A stretch of 64,000 nucleotides of DNA. Source: Lithodes maja. Taxonomy: Eukaryota; Arthropoda; Malacostraca; Decapoda; Lithodidae. The notes below the pieces were generated by a model that was not told the DNA's origin, searched no databases, and was given only the letters and a program-made list of their open reading frames with translations. This document shows, one piece after another, positions 32,505 through 42,705 of this stretch (its first letter is position 1; the number at the start of each line of letters is the position of its first letter). Position numbers and translations under genes: made by a program. The DNA lies in the NCBI GenBank assembly GCA_037953745.1, contig JBAKBP010006576.1:44950-108949 (forward strand). Reading direction: 5' to 3'.

Positions 32505-32721
32505 TTAACCCCTTCAGGATACGATGGCGCGTTTTTTTCATTGTATCCTAGCCATCATTAGACAATTTTATGCAGCTTAACAATAATATCTGGATCAAAC
32601 GGTTACAAACGATCCTACTTAATCCTCTGACTTCAATAATTCCTTCCTAAGCTTAATAAAATCGTCTAAGGATAGCCGAAATAGAAGTAAAAAACACGTC
32701 CTCAAATACTGAAAGGGTTAA
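32505..32721 (+). mobile_element. MITE family C copy 3
   Basis: The 217-bp element has TTAA at 32505-32508 and 32718-32721, left end TTAACCCCTTCAGGATACG and right end AAATACTGAAAGGGTTAA. The right arm contains AATCGTCTAAGGATAGCC followed by AAAAACACGTC, the probable ancestor motif of the 32-bp array at 23986. Confidence 0.8.
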
Positions 32722-32852
32722 ATGGAGGTGGATGAGGAGGTGGCTTCGTGATATACTAAAGCAAACTTGTTACATAAGTTAATTAAACTAGCAGTATGTA
32801 ATTTTGTGAGGATTTATGCCTGTTGTTGCTTGATTTTCCTTATTGTGTTCAT

Positions 32853-32853
<1 letters not shown>

Positions 32854-32916
<63 letters not shown>

Positions 32917-32920
32917 TCTC
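32854..32920. repeat. (CT)n microsatellite
   Basis: CT units with one TA interruption. Confidence 0.95.
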
Positions 32921-33085
32921 ATCTTGAAATATATGTCCACTCCAAGACTCAATCTGTGGCAGTTAAGTTGTAATGGCGAAAGAAACAGTCAACACAATAT
33001 CTGAGAGAAAGACAAATTGAATTACATAGATCCACTGACCACACAGACCTTACGAGCCAAACGAGGCGGTCAGGATTTAATGACA

Positions 33086-33088
<3 letters not shown>

Positions 33089-33131
<43 letters not shown>
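33089..33131. repeat. (AG)n microsatellite
   Basis: About 21 AG units. Confidence 0.95.
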
Positions 33132-33133
<2 letters not shown>

Positions 33134-33246
33134 TGGGTGATTACCGATGGCGAAATTAATATCATACTTTTGCATAAAAGTAATTATTTATTAAAACTAA
33201 TAATTTTATTAATAGATTTGAAAGCATGAGCAGACTTACTTTGCAT

Positions 33247-33670
33247 ATTCATGTTCCAGTTCTCATAACCCCAGCCCTTTACCTACTTCAGTTATTCATG
33301 TTCCAGTTCTCATAACCCCAGCCCTTTACCTACTTCAGTTATTCATGTTCCAGTTCTCATAACCCCAGCCCTTTACCTACTTCAGTTATTCATGTTCCAG
33401 TTCTCATAACCCCAGCCCTTTACCTACTTCAGTTATTCATGTTCCAGTTCTCATAACCCCAGCCCTTTACCTACTTCAGTTATTCATGTTCCAGTTCTCA
33501 TAACCCCAGCCCTTTACCTACTTCAGTTATTCATGTTCCAGTTCTCATAACCCCAGCCCTTTACCTACTTCAGTTATTCATGTTCCAGTTCTCATAACCC
33601 CAGCCCTTTACCTACTTCAGTTATTCATGTTCCAGTTCTCATAACCCCAGCCCTTTACCTACTTCAGTTA
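33247..33670 (+). repeat. 47-bp minisatellite, nine near-identical copies
   Basis: The unit begins ATTCATGTTCCAGTTCTCAT and continues AACCCCAGCCC and TTTACCTACTTCAGTT. I see no differences among the nine copies, indicating very recent expansion or an assembly-collapsed longer array. A family A MITE starts 31 bp further on. Confidence 0.95.
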
Positions 33671-33701
33671 TTCGACGTTTTCTGCTATAATTAAATACTA
33701 T

Positions 33702-34029
33702 TTAAGGGGAGGTTTTTAGTTTGTTCCCTAGATATCCTTCAAGCTTAAGATTACACCCCCTTGAGCCCCTTTCAAGATAAATTTGTAAATTTTTCGGCAG
33801 AAAATTTCCCGGCTGAAAGCCGGTTCATCTTAAATCGCTATCGCTCGCCAGGATAAAATTGACACCTAAATGGCACGAAAGGTCTTAAAATTGACAGAAA
33901 TGGGTTGAAAGTTCTTAAAATCGTCAAAATAATGGGGCAAACGTCTTAAAATTAGAAAAACAATGGGGCTAAACATATGGGAGAAAAGAGTCCAGAAAAA
34001 AAATCCCTCAAGTGGATATCTCCCCTTAA
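33702..34029 (+). mobile_element. MITE family A copy 4
   Basis: TTAA at 33702-33705 and 34026-34029 flank TTAAGGGGAGGTTTT and ATCTCCCCTTAA. The 328-bp interior matches the copy at 2645 with a short deletion in the CTCGCTATCGC block. Confidence 0.8.
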
Positions 34030-34046
34030 GTCACTTCATTATAAGC

Positions 34047-34115
34047 ATACGAACATAAGCACCATGTTTAATACTTGTTTATACGAACATAAGCACCATG
34101 TTTAATACTTGTTTA
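34047..34115 (+). repeat. 34-bp direct duplication
   Basis: Two adjacent copies of a unit containing ATACGAACATAAGCACCATG and TTTAATACTTGTTT. Confidence 0.85.
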
Positions 34116-34241
34116 CTTTCAGGACTGGGCTGCCTCATGACGCTGCATATTGTGGCTCCGGCAGATAAATTGGTAAGTTGAATATTTACATTTATTTTTT
34201 ATACACCGATATTGTTGCGTATTATACTTGTCGTTATAGTG

Positions 34242-34243
<2 letters not shown>

Positions 34244-34290
<47 letters not shown>
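34244..34290. repeat. (AT)n microsatellite
   Basis: About 23 AT units. Confidence 0.95.
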
Positions 34291-34293
<3 letters not shown>

Positions 34294-34579
34294 GGAGATT
34301 GTAGACACCAATCAAGCAGGGCAATACATATTTGTGTTATTCAAGTAAAACTCAATTAACACAGTCAACTCGCTAAAATTTGAGTACTCTTTGTAATTAA
34401 TTATGAAAGTTGACCTTTGACCTTGATGTTAACGTATATTTAGGCATTTTTTTTTTTTTTTCATTTCAAGATAAACTATTGGAAAAATTATGGCCTTTAA
34501 CTTAACATCTATAGTATATATCTTCTTGTATTCCCAGTGCCTAAGTCTTACGTCCAGTCACGGTCATTAATGCTGTCTC

Positions 34580-34611
34580 CAGGGTCCAGAGAATATATTC
34601 TCTGGACCCTG
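34580..34611. mobile_element. 32-bp perfect palindrome with 8-bp target duplication (hAT-like)
   Basis: The palindrome CAGGGTCCAGAGAATA plus its complement is flanked by the direct repeat GCTGTCTC (34572-34579 and 34612-34619). An 8-bp duplication and CAGGG ends fit a minimal hAT-type insertion made only of its two terminal repeats. A chance palindrome with an 8-bp repeat on both sides is unlikely. Confidence 0.65.
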
Positions 34612-34619
34612 GCTGTCTC

Positions 34620-35016
34620 AATGTTCGAAGATATCTCGGGATAAGTTGAAACTCCCTATATAATATTCCAGTTCGAGACTTCAAACGGTATCAACATTAA
34701 TAACTACAGCTGTACGTCGATAGTAAAATTATAGTAACATTTTATTATATTTTGTTCTGTACTGGCTTATCCCAGGTTCAAAGGCTAGACATCAAAGAAG
34801 CCCTTATAATTTAGGCCGTTTTGAGGAACTCATTTTCAAAGAAACTCATTAAAATGTCACCCATAGTATTGGGCCGTATATATGACCAGAGGGATTTAAT
34901 TACCTTAGCGTGAGGTGTGAAGGTCGATTTTAAAAGTTTAAAGAGATCGGAAAAATATGAGCGAAAGAGTGAGAGTGAGAGTGAGTGAGTGTGGCATAGT
35001 GGCAACTCGAAGTAGA
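34620..35016. other. Unassigned AT-rich DNA
   Basis: No gene or repeat is recognised except a short GTGAGAGTGAGAGT stretch near 34968-34990. Confidence 0.35.
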
Positions 35017-35130
35017 CGATAACTGAGTGATAGCTATGCATTAACGATAACTGAGTGACGATAACTGAGTGATAGCTATGCATTAACGATAACTGAGTGA
35101 CGATAACTGAGTGATAGCTATGCATTAACC
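35017..35130 (+). repeat. 42-bp tandem repeat, about 2.7 copies
   Basis: The unit contains CGATAACTGAGTGATAGCTA, TGCATTAACGATAACTGA and GTGA, and it nests a shorter CGATAACTGAGTGA repeat. Confidence 0.85.
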
Positions 35131-36214
35131 ATACCCGAGTTGAAGATATTTACTATTAGAGCAAACTAAGACAGAAAGATAGAAATGGAAGAAAGAAGAC
35201 AAGATAAATACAATAATAAATACCACTAAGATGAAGATAAACGAAGTGAGAAGGCACTGAGGGCTAAAGATAGGGAAACAATAAGGAAAGGAATAGGACG
35301 GTAAAACAAGGTGTCGGTGAATATATAATTTATTGAGGCAAAACCCATCTTATTTAACCCCCTGCTAGAGGGTTATTTGAGATAACACAAACCTCTTATA
35401 TGCTCACAGGTTCTTTCTAATCTACATAACATTGTCAAGTGGTGGTCAAAATACTGTATAATGTAAATATGCGTAATTATACTGAAAAAGTATAGAGAAG
35501 GATAGACCATGGACGAATGGCGAAACGTTTTGTAGAGTTGATAATGAAAGCTGAAGCATACAGTATACTGTGAAATGTGGACAAACTTAACACAAATACA
35601 GGAAACACGTTAAGTATGCAGTATATAATAAAATAAAAAATAGAATTAGGGAAGTATATATTTGTATTCACTGTCATAGATTTTGGATTTATAATGTTAT
35701 ACTGGTAGTACTAAACCTACGTAATACAAGGGTAGAAGGTAAATATCTATCAATTACATCGAATGAGTATATCAACCATTTAGATCACCTTGACATTTTA
35801 CTGTAGGTTACAGGGTATTCATCTTAATATAAAGATAAGTCATCTACTATGGGTTTCAGAGGCCGTGTTAAATCGTTTTTTCGGGAATAACTTATTAACA
35901 CACAGTTGGATCAGTATGATATTTTGCCAGAGCTAGTTTCACACCGTTCCCTAATTTTGGTTAATATTGTGCGTTACCAAAAGTGGATAATTATGCCACT
36001 TGTCCCTTTGTCATGACGTTAAAGTCACACCTGAATGACTAGGAAACGGACAAGGCTACCGTGGCGTACTTGTGAAACCACCAAACCATTATTGCTCCTC
36101 CATCAAACGCGGTAGTTATCAGCCACCACCCAACCCTTTTATCGCATTTACATTTAAGTTATCTGTCACTATCAAATATAAATATATACAAAATATGTAT
36201 TTTTGTATATTTGA
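35131..36214. other. Unassigned AT-rich DNA with a family C MITE fragment
   Basis: At about 35355 a left end TTAACCCCCTGCTAGAGGG begins and is followed by ACAGGTTCTTTCTAATCTAC, like the family C interior, but no right end is found. The rest is unrecognised. Confidence 0.35.
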
Positions 36215-36355
36215 ATATTTAATATTGACAAAGAAATGGGTCCAAAGGTCTTAAAATAGACAAACTAATGGGACAAACATCTTAAAATCTGAAAACTAAT
36301 GGAGCTAAAGATGAGGAAGAAGGGGGTCTATAAAAAAAGACGCATCTCCCCTTAA
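36215..36355 (+). mobile_element. MITE family A, right-half fragment
   Basis: Only the right part is present: GACAAAGAAATGGG, GGTCTTAAAAT, AATGGAGCTAAAGATGAGG and the end GCATCTCCCCTTAA. Confidence 0.65.
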
Positions 36356-36818
36356 CGACGCTCCAAAAATGCTGCCATTTAAAAACCTTGCTGATCTTGG
36401 ATGACATCGTTGAGCAAGTGAGCAAATTCTGAGCGACTTATCACGTAACACGAACACAAGATCCGTATTTGTGAGCTTCCCCAATCGTCAGTCCTCGATA
36501 GATATTGGATAGATAACGTCCATCCCACAAGCACAATCAAACGACCGATATATACATTACTGTATAATTATATTTTAATACAATACATATAGTACAAACA
36601 CCAGGCCAATGCAAACCAACGCTCTATAAAGTGTTCGAATAGCCAGGTAGTAAACAGAAAGGTGGATTTTTATTTAAATTTCCGTTCTCTTTTTAAATAT
36701 TGCATAAAACAATTGGGTGATTTTTATCTCGTTTGTTGAATACAAAGGTTTGTATATCAAACCCGAAAAACTACACTTTTACTTGTAGTTAAAACAAATT
36801 TAGCTTGATTCTACGAAG

Positions 36819-36820
<2 letters not shown>

Positions 36821-36872
<52 letters not shown>
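36821..36872. repeat. (GA)n microsatellite
   Basis: About 26 GA units. Confidence 0.95.
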
Positions 36873-36875
<3 letters not shown>

Positions 36876-37037
36876 AAGAAGGTGATACAGAATTGAAGTA
36901 AACGAAAAGAAATTGAAGAGCCAGGAAGATAATAGACCAGTTGCAATGTTAATTATCCAAAAGAAACAATCATGAGAAAAAGGAATACAATTCAAAGTAT
37001 TCTAAGAGAAGCAAGGGTAATTTTGCGCGGGTTGTAA

Positions 37038-38168
37038 ATGATAGACGGTATATAAAACAATACAACTGATGGGAGGAAGTGATAGACGGTATATAAAACA
37101 ATACAACTGATGGGAGGAAATGATAGACGGTATATAAAACAATACAACTGATGGGAGGAAGTGATAGACGGTATATAAAACAATACAACTGATGTGAGGA
37201 AGTGATAGACGGTATATAAAACAATACAACTGATGGGAGGAAATGATAGACGGTATATAAAACAATACAACTGATGGGAGGAAGTGATAGACGGTATATA
37301 AAACAATACAACTGATGGGAGGAAGTGATAGACGGTATATAAAACAATACAACTGATGGGAGGAAGTGATAGACGGTATATAAAACAATACAACTGATGG
37401 GAGGAAGTGATAGACGGTATATAAAACAATACAACTGATGGGAGGAAGTGATAGACGGTATATAAAACAATACAACTGATGGGAGGAAGTGATAGACGGT
37501 ATATAAAACAATACAACTGATGGGAGGAAATGATAGACGGTATATAAAACAATACAACTGATGTGAGGAAGTGATAGACGGTATATAAAACAATACAACT
37601 GATGGGAGGAAGTGATAAACGGTATATAAAACAATACAACTGATAGGAGGAAATGATAGACGGTATATAAAACAATACAACTGATGGGAGGAAGTGATAG
37701 ACGGTATATAAAACAATACAACTGATGGGAGGAAGTGATAGACGGTATATAAAACAATACAACTGATGGGAGGAAATGATAGACGGTATATAAAACAATA
37801 CAACTGATGTGAGGAAGTGATAGACGGTATATAAAACAATACAACTGATGGGAGGAAGTGATAAACGGTATATAAAACAATACAACTGATAGGAGGAAAT
37901 GATAGACGGTATATAAAACAATACAACTGATGTGAGGAAGTGATAGACGGTATATAAAACAATACAACTGATGTGAGGAAGTGATAGACGGTATATAAAA
38001 CAATACAACTGATGGGAGGAAGTGATAGACGGTATATGAAACAATACAACTGATGGGAGGAAGTGATAGACGGTATATAAAACAATACAACTGATGATGG
38101 GAGGAAGTGATAGACGGTATATAAAACAATATAACTGATGGGAGGAAATTATAGACGGTATATAAAAC
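37038..38168 (+). repeat. 41-bp satellite array S1, about 27 copies
   Basis: The unit runs GATAGACGGTATATAAAAC, AATACAACTGATGGG, AGGAART. Copies vary at ATGGG/ATGTG/ATAGG and AAGT/AAAT, and the last copies carry an extra GAT. The reverse strand is stop-free in all three frames because 41 is not a multiple of three and the unit lacks stops. The long repetitive frames (up to 416 codons) are therefore not taken as genes. The same unit occurs reversed at 43654-44205. Confidence 0.95.
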
Positions 38169-38560
38169 AAAATATCTCTATTTAGAATTTGGAAGGCATA
38201 AATATATTGACAACATTGAGTTTGAGCCTCGCAAATCAACATTGTTACCGAACCCCAGCTGGACGTAATTGGCAGACAAGGAAATTGTTGTTCTTTGATC
38301 TCAGCAAGCTTGTTTTTAAGTGATTAGTTAGAGGATTGGTGCGGAAACCTTAGCAACTGGGGCAGGGTAGGGTCATCGGCATTCGAGTGAGCTAAAGATC
38401 CTGTAGAAAGAAATAGTGGCCATATTTTATTTTGGGCACATTTTTTGTACCTCACTTATCAAACAATAGGTCATATTTTATTGTTGACCATGTAGAAAAT
38501 GCATCCAAAAAGCAAACTATATATTCTGGATCAGTATATTATGGGTATGAAGATAGTTTA
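38169..38560. other. Unassigned DNA
   Basis: No gene or known repeat is seen before the SINE start. Confidence 0.35.
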
Positions 38561-39116
38561 GGGGAGGTGTGGTGGAGTGGTCTTGCTACTGGCCTGGTAA
38601 TCCAAAGGTCCCGGGTTCAAATCCCGATGTATCAATGGGAAGATATTATTGGGATGGAATTTGTGCTGTACCTGGTATCAGTGCATTACCACAAGCCCAC
38701 CGAAACGTCAATAAAATACCCTCATTGTTCCCTGATTAAATAGCACTGTATGAATATTCCCATATTCAAAATATGCTATAGGGGTGCAATGCCTGGTGAG
38801 TTATCTGCTCAACAGGTGGCGTTGTGTGTGTGTAAGTGTGAGAGTCCGAGTGTAGGGGGTAAGACAGTGAAGCACGGGAACGAGGTGGCTTAAGAGATGG
38901 GGTCGTTTCGGGCCATGAGTGAGCACCGTGCCTCATGTGAAGGCAAGATGGCAGGTGCTCGTTGTACTCTACGTGCTTCACATGTCTCACTCCCTAGACT
39001 GGAACAAGACCTCACGGGCTTCACTGTGCATTGTAAAGCGGTGAATGTTAAGGCTCTCAGCCTATGCCCGAGAGGAAGTAAGTTGGAATATAGAAAAAAA
39101 AAAAAAAAAAAAAAAA
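38561..39116 (+). mobile_element. Long tRNA-derived SINE, copy 3
   Basis: It starts GGGGAGGTGTGGTGG, has B box GGTTCAAATCC, and is nearly identical to the copy at 11771. It ends in a poly(A) tail that runs straight into the TTAA of the next element. The poly(A) tail therefore offered an AT-rich landing site for a TTAA transposon. Confidence 0.85.
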
Positions 39117-39483
39117 TTAAGGGAGCCCCCCCTCGATGTTTTTTTTCTCTCTCTCTTTCCCTGTATCTTTGGGTTGTATCCATTCGGCCCCATTCAGCCT
39201 ACTGTTTTAAGACGTTTATCTCCATCCAGGTGTCTCTTTTTCCCGGCGAGCAGTAGCGAGCCAGCATATTATATAAAATATTTTGACGGCAGGCTAAATT
39301 TGTACATTTTTCAATAGAAAAATGTGTCCGGGGAAGACTGATTTCTCCATACAATGCTGGCTCACCATCGCTCGCCAGGGAGAAATTAACAAAGTCTTAA
39401 AACAGTTGGCTGAATGGGAGTGAATGGATACAAGCCAGAAAAAGAGAGAACAGGGGAGAACAAAATCAGGCCACCTCCCTTAA
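39117..39483 (+). mobile_element. Foldback MITE family B copy 1 (TTAA)
   Basis: TTAA at 39117-39120 and 39480-39483 flank a 367-bp element that is almost wholly self-complementary. The left arm has TGTATCCATTCGGCCCCATT and GCGAGCAGTAGCGAGCCAGC. The right arm has GCTGGCTCACCATCGCTCGC and GAATGGATACAAGCCAG. A hairpin around TTTTCAATAGAAAAATGT sits at the centre. The right TTAA is shared with the next element. Confidence 0.8.
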
Positions 39484-39778
39484 GGGGGGTGACCTGCTTT
39501 TTGTTATTTCTGTCCTTTTCTCTCTTTCTCTGGCTTGTATCCATTCGGCCCCATTCAGCCAACTATATTAAGACGTTTATCCCCATCTAGGTGTCGATTT
39601 TTTCCTGGCGAGCGATAGTGAGCCAGCATTATATGAAGAAATCCGGCTTCGCTGGAGACATTTTTCTATCGAAAAATGTACAAATTTAGCCTGCTGTCAA
39701 ACAAAAATAAAAAATATGCTGGCTCGCTACCGCTCACCAGTAAAAAATTGACGCCTGGATGGGGAAAAACGTCTTAAA

Positions 39779-40695
39779 GGCCCGGTCACACTGTCTTTAG
39801 CGTCTGCAGCGCGAGTAAATTTCCCCGAAAATTTTTAGCCGCTGTAACACGCGGTGGAAAATGTGAAAAATTGGCTAACATGTGGTTACCCGTGGTATGC
39901 CCGCTGAACAGACGCCGGCGCCTGTTCAGCGTCCTGACCGCTGGTGAAGCGCGACTGGAGCGCGGGTAAGCGCGGGAAAATCTCCACGTGGTGACAGGCA
40001 GCGGCGGGTAACCGCGGCTGCATCACGCCTGACCCACGGGTGATCACGTGTACAGCACGGCTGGTCCACGTGTGCAGGGCGGCCGTTTCGCGGGCTATCA
40101 CGGGTACTGCGCGTGTGTACCATGCCCCCACCACGGGTATATAAGGAGCCCGGGCAGGCGGTAGAAATTCAGCTCATATGCTGTTGCATCAGCATGCAGA
40201 CGAGGTCAATACGGTCCATGTTCACCCCATCACGTCAGAACCAGGAGTGATGAATGCTTGGCAAATCGAGCCAAATATATAGGTCCCAGAGTACACGCGC
40301 TACACACGCAAATGCACGTGAAAACACGCGGAACAGATGCGGTACAACCGTGCTATGACCGTCATTAAACCGCGATTACCCGCTAAAGGTTCGCGTCCTA
40401 TCGCGTGTAACCACGTACTTACCGCGGCCGTAGCACGTCTTTACCACGTCTTTACGCGTCTTTACCACGTCTTTATCACGTGTGTACCACGTGTGCCCCC
40501 CGTGGCCAACCGCGGTCTCAAGTTTTGAGCAGCTCAAAACTTGAGACCGCGTGTGATTTTTCTAGCCCGTGTGGGTGCGGCTGTATCGCGTCCTTTCACG
40601 ACTTATATGCGTCCAACAGCGCTTGCTTCACGTTCACACATTTTTCGCCGTGAGACGTCCGCGATGCGACCGCGAAGGGCAGTGTGACCGGGCCT
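39779..40695. mobile_element. GC-rich TIR element nested in the MITE
   Basis: The element has perfect 15-bp inverted ends GGCCCGGTCACACTG / CAGTGTGACCGGGCC, with imperfect pairing for another 20 bp or so. It is flanked by TTAAA on both sides, giving a 5-bp target duplication. It is markedly richer in GC and CG than its surroundings and carries short repeats such as TACCACGTCTTT. No protein is recognised. The superfamily is unknown. Confidence 0.75.
40511..40551. repeat. 20-bp perfect inverted repeat with 1-base spacer
   Basis: The arms CGCGGTCTCAAGTTTTGAGC and its complement are separated by a single A (40531). This would extrude as a strong hairpin. It sits inside the nested GC-rich element. 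Confidence 0.9.
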
Positions 40696-40777
40696 TAAAA
40701 CAGTAGGCTGAATGGGCCCAAATGGATACAAGCCAGAGAAAGATAGAAAAGGACAGAAAAAAAACAGGTCACCCCCC

Positions 40778-41207
40778 TTAACCCATTGGCTGCGGCCATG
40801 TTTGGGCTATTTAGGGCATATTCAGGCACTCCTGAATGATAAATCAAGCATCTGCATTAAATGAAGTGTATTCTGCCGAAAACTCGGCGAGAATAGCTTC
40901 AAAATGACACCAGAACAGGCCCCGTACGTGGTCTGGTTCACCCGCAGTGGTGCCAGTGAAACACGGGAAACCCGCTATTATGTAACACTCGCTCGCTTGG
41001 CTACACTGTTGGGAGACACAGAGAGAGACTCGCGCGAGACACAGTCAACCTCAGTGAGCCGCTCGGTGCTCTGAGGGTCGGAGGTGGGCCCCTCACGCTC
41101 CCGCCCACTGACACTCGATTTTTACGTTTTTTACAGGCTTTTAAACCCTGGAAATTGCTGTAACTTGCCAGGACGTTCCAGAACGTCACCCGCAGTGAAA
41201 GGGTTAA
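40778..41207 (+). mobile_element. TTAA MITE family E
   Basis: TTAA at 40778-40781 and 41204-41207 flank ends TTAACCCATTGGCTGCGG and CCGCAGTGAAAGGGTTAA. The 430-bp interior is non-coding and GC-richer than the flank. It joins the preceding family B element through one shared TTAA. Confidence 0.7.
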
Positions 41208-41437
41208 GGAAAGTATCAACAGGGGCACGGAAAGGGGAGAGGTTGGTGGATATCTGTAACTATATCTATATCTATAACTATACAGCAGGGTCTCTAGAGT
41301 GGATAGGTCTTGATATGGGTCTGTAAGATGATTGATAAACATTGCATATAGGACAACCCTGAGGTAAACCACAGCATATAAGCTTAGGAATAGGGGGTCG
41401 GATGGGTCCATAACAGGTACTATGGAAAAGATAGAAA

Positions 41438-41662
41438 CTATAGTCTATTCGCTGTAAGTAGGCGATAATTCATGACCCCTAACCTCTGTAACTCAAGAAC
41501 GACTAGCGTAATCGAGCTAATATGTCTACTATTTGGGAAGAGTCAGTCAAGAAATAGATGTGGAAATTTACAGCCAATTTGCTCTTGCCCTTTTTGAGTT
41601 AAAGAGGATAGAGGTCATTATTTATCGCCTACTTACAGCGAATAGAGTTCAATAGACTATAG
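41438..41662. mobile_element. Foldback MITE with CTATAGTCTATT ends
   Basis: The inverted arms contain CTATAGTCTATTCGCTGTAA, GTAGGCGATAA and ATGACC. The right arm has a small insertion near the end. The 225-bp element is non-coding. TA dinucleotides at the edges could be target duplications. Confidence 0.65.
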
Positions 41663-41820
41663 ATATACTGTGATAGATATACTGTGATAGATATACTGTG
41701 ATAGAGAGATAAAAGCCATAGGAGAGCAGGTTTAAAAATCGTGGAATGCGGCTAGTACTAAACTAAAAAATATCTTTAATATTCTGGAGGAGAATAAACA
41801 GCACTAGTAACCTAACCTAG

Positions 41821-42278
41821 GGGAGGTGTGGCAGAGTGGTCTTGCCAATGGACCCGGGTTCGAATCCCAATATGTCGATGGGAAGATATTATTGGGATGG
41901 AATTTGTGCTGTACCTAGTTTCAGTGCATTACCACAGCACACCGAAATGCCAAACAAAAATACCCTCATTGTTCCCTGATTAAATAGCACTGTATGAATA
42001 TTCCCATATTCAAAATATGCTACAGGGGGGCAATGCCTAGTGAGTTAATTGCTCAATAGGTGGCGTTCTGAGAGTGAGGGTCCGAGTCTGAGGAATGAGA
42101 CTGTGAAGCACAGAGGCGGAGCAGCTTCAGAGATGGGATTGCTTCCAGCCGGGGTGCTTCGCATGTCTCACTCCCTGGACTGGAACAAGACCTCACGGGC
42201 CTCACCGTGTTCAGCGGTTGAGTGTGCAGGCTCTCCGCCTATACCTGAGAGAGAGTAGTTGGAATATAGAAAAAAACA
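41821..42278 (+). mobile_element. Long tRNA-derived SINE, copy 4 (diverged)
   Basis: It starts GGGGAGGTGTGGCAGAGTGG, has B box GGTTCGAATCC, and a deletion in the anticodon arm. The body matches other copies through GGAATATAGAAAAAAAC. It is more diverged than the copies at 11771 and 38561. Confidence 0.8.
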
Positions 42279-42705
42279 AATCCTCTACTTGGGGGCTTGA
42301 TGGGTGTCTTGGGAAGCTTCTTTGTTTTGTTTTGGCTCCCTTCTCCTTCATGTTTAGCCCCATCAGCTTTAAGATTTTAAGACGTTTGCTCAATTTGTTT
42401 GGTAATTCTAAGACCTTACGCCCCATTCCTGTTTAAGCTTGATAGATGTATATGAAGTAAACTACCCTCCACCCCCTTAGTAAATATTAAGATATTTAAA
42501 TTTGTTTACATTTATCGATCCCTTTCAAACTAAAGCGAGCGTGTGTGTTTGTGTGTGTGTGTGTTCTTATTTCATGTGTTTACTTTGTTTTCCGGTTGAT
42601 AAACGTCATGACCAATAGCCGGTTTCTCCATAAATTGCAGGCTTGCTATCGTTCGCCCAAAAACAATTGATCGCTAAACTAATGGAGCGAAACAGGGGTG
42701 ATCCA
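42279..42705 (-). mobile_element. MITE family A fragments
   Basis: Two pieces of family A interior occur: 42325-42430 (TCCTTCATGTTTAGCCCCAT, TTTTAAGACGTTTG) and 42600-42705 (TAGCCGGTTTCTCC, GCTTGCTATCGTTCGCC). They appear disrupted and in different orientations, with no TTAA ends. Confidence 0.5.

Larger units (their letters stand above)
39480..40781 (+). mobile_element. Foldback MITE family B copy 2, interrupted
   Basis: The left TTAA (39480-39483) is shared with copy 1 and the right TTAA (40778-40781) is shared with the next element. The left part runs to ACGTCTTAAA, an inserted element follows (39779-40695), and the right arm resumes TTAAAACAGTAGGCTGAATG. Without the insertion it would be about 380 bp. 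Confidence 0.8.

Noticed and set aside
33247..33670. CRISPR-like repeat block
   Set aside because: The 47-bp units have no unique spacers.
36970..38242. Long minus-strand frames of 371-416 codons read as a repetitive protein
   Set aside because: They exist in all three frames of a 41-bp tandem repeat without stops, so they reflect the repeat and not selection.
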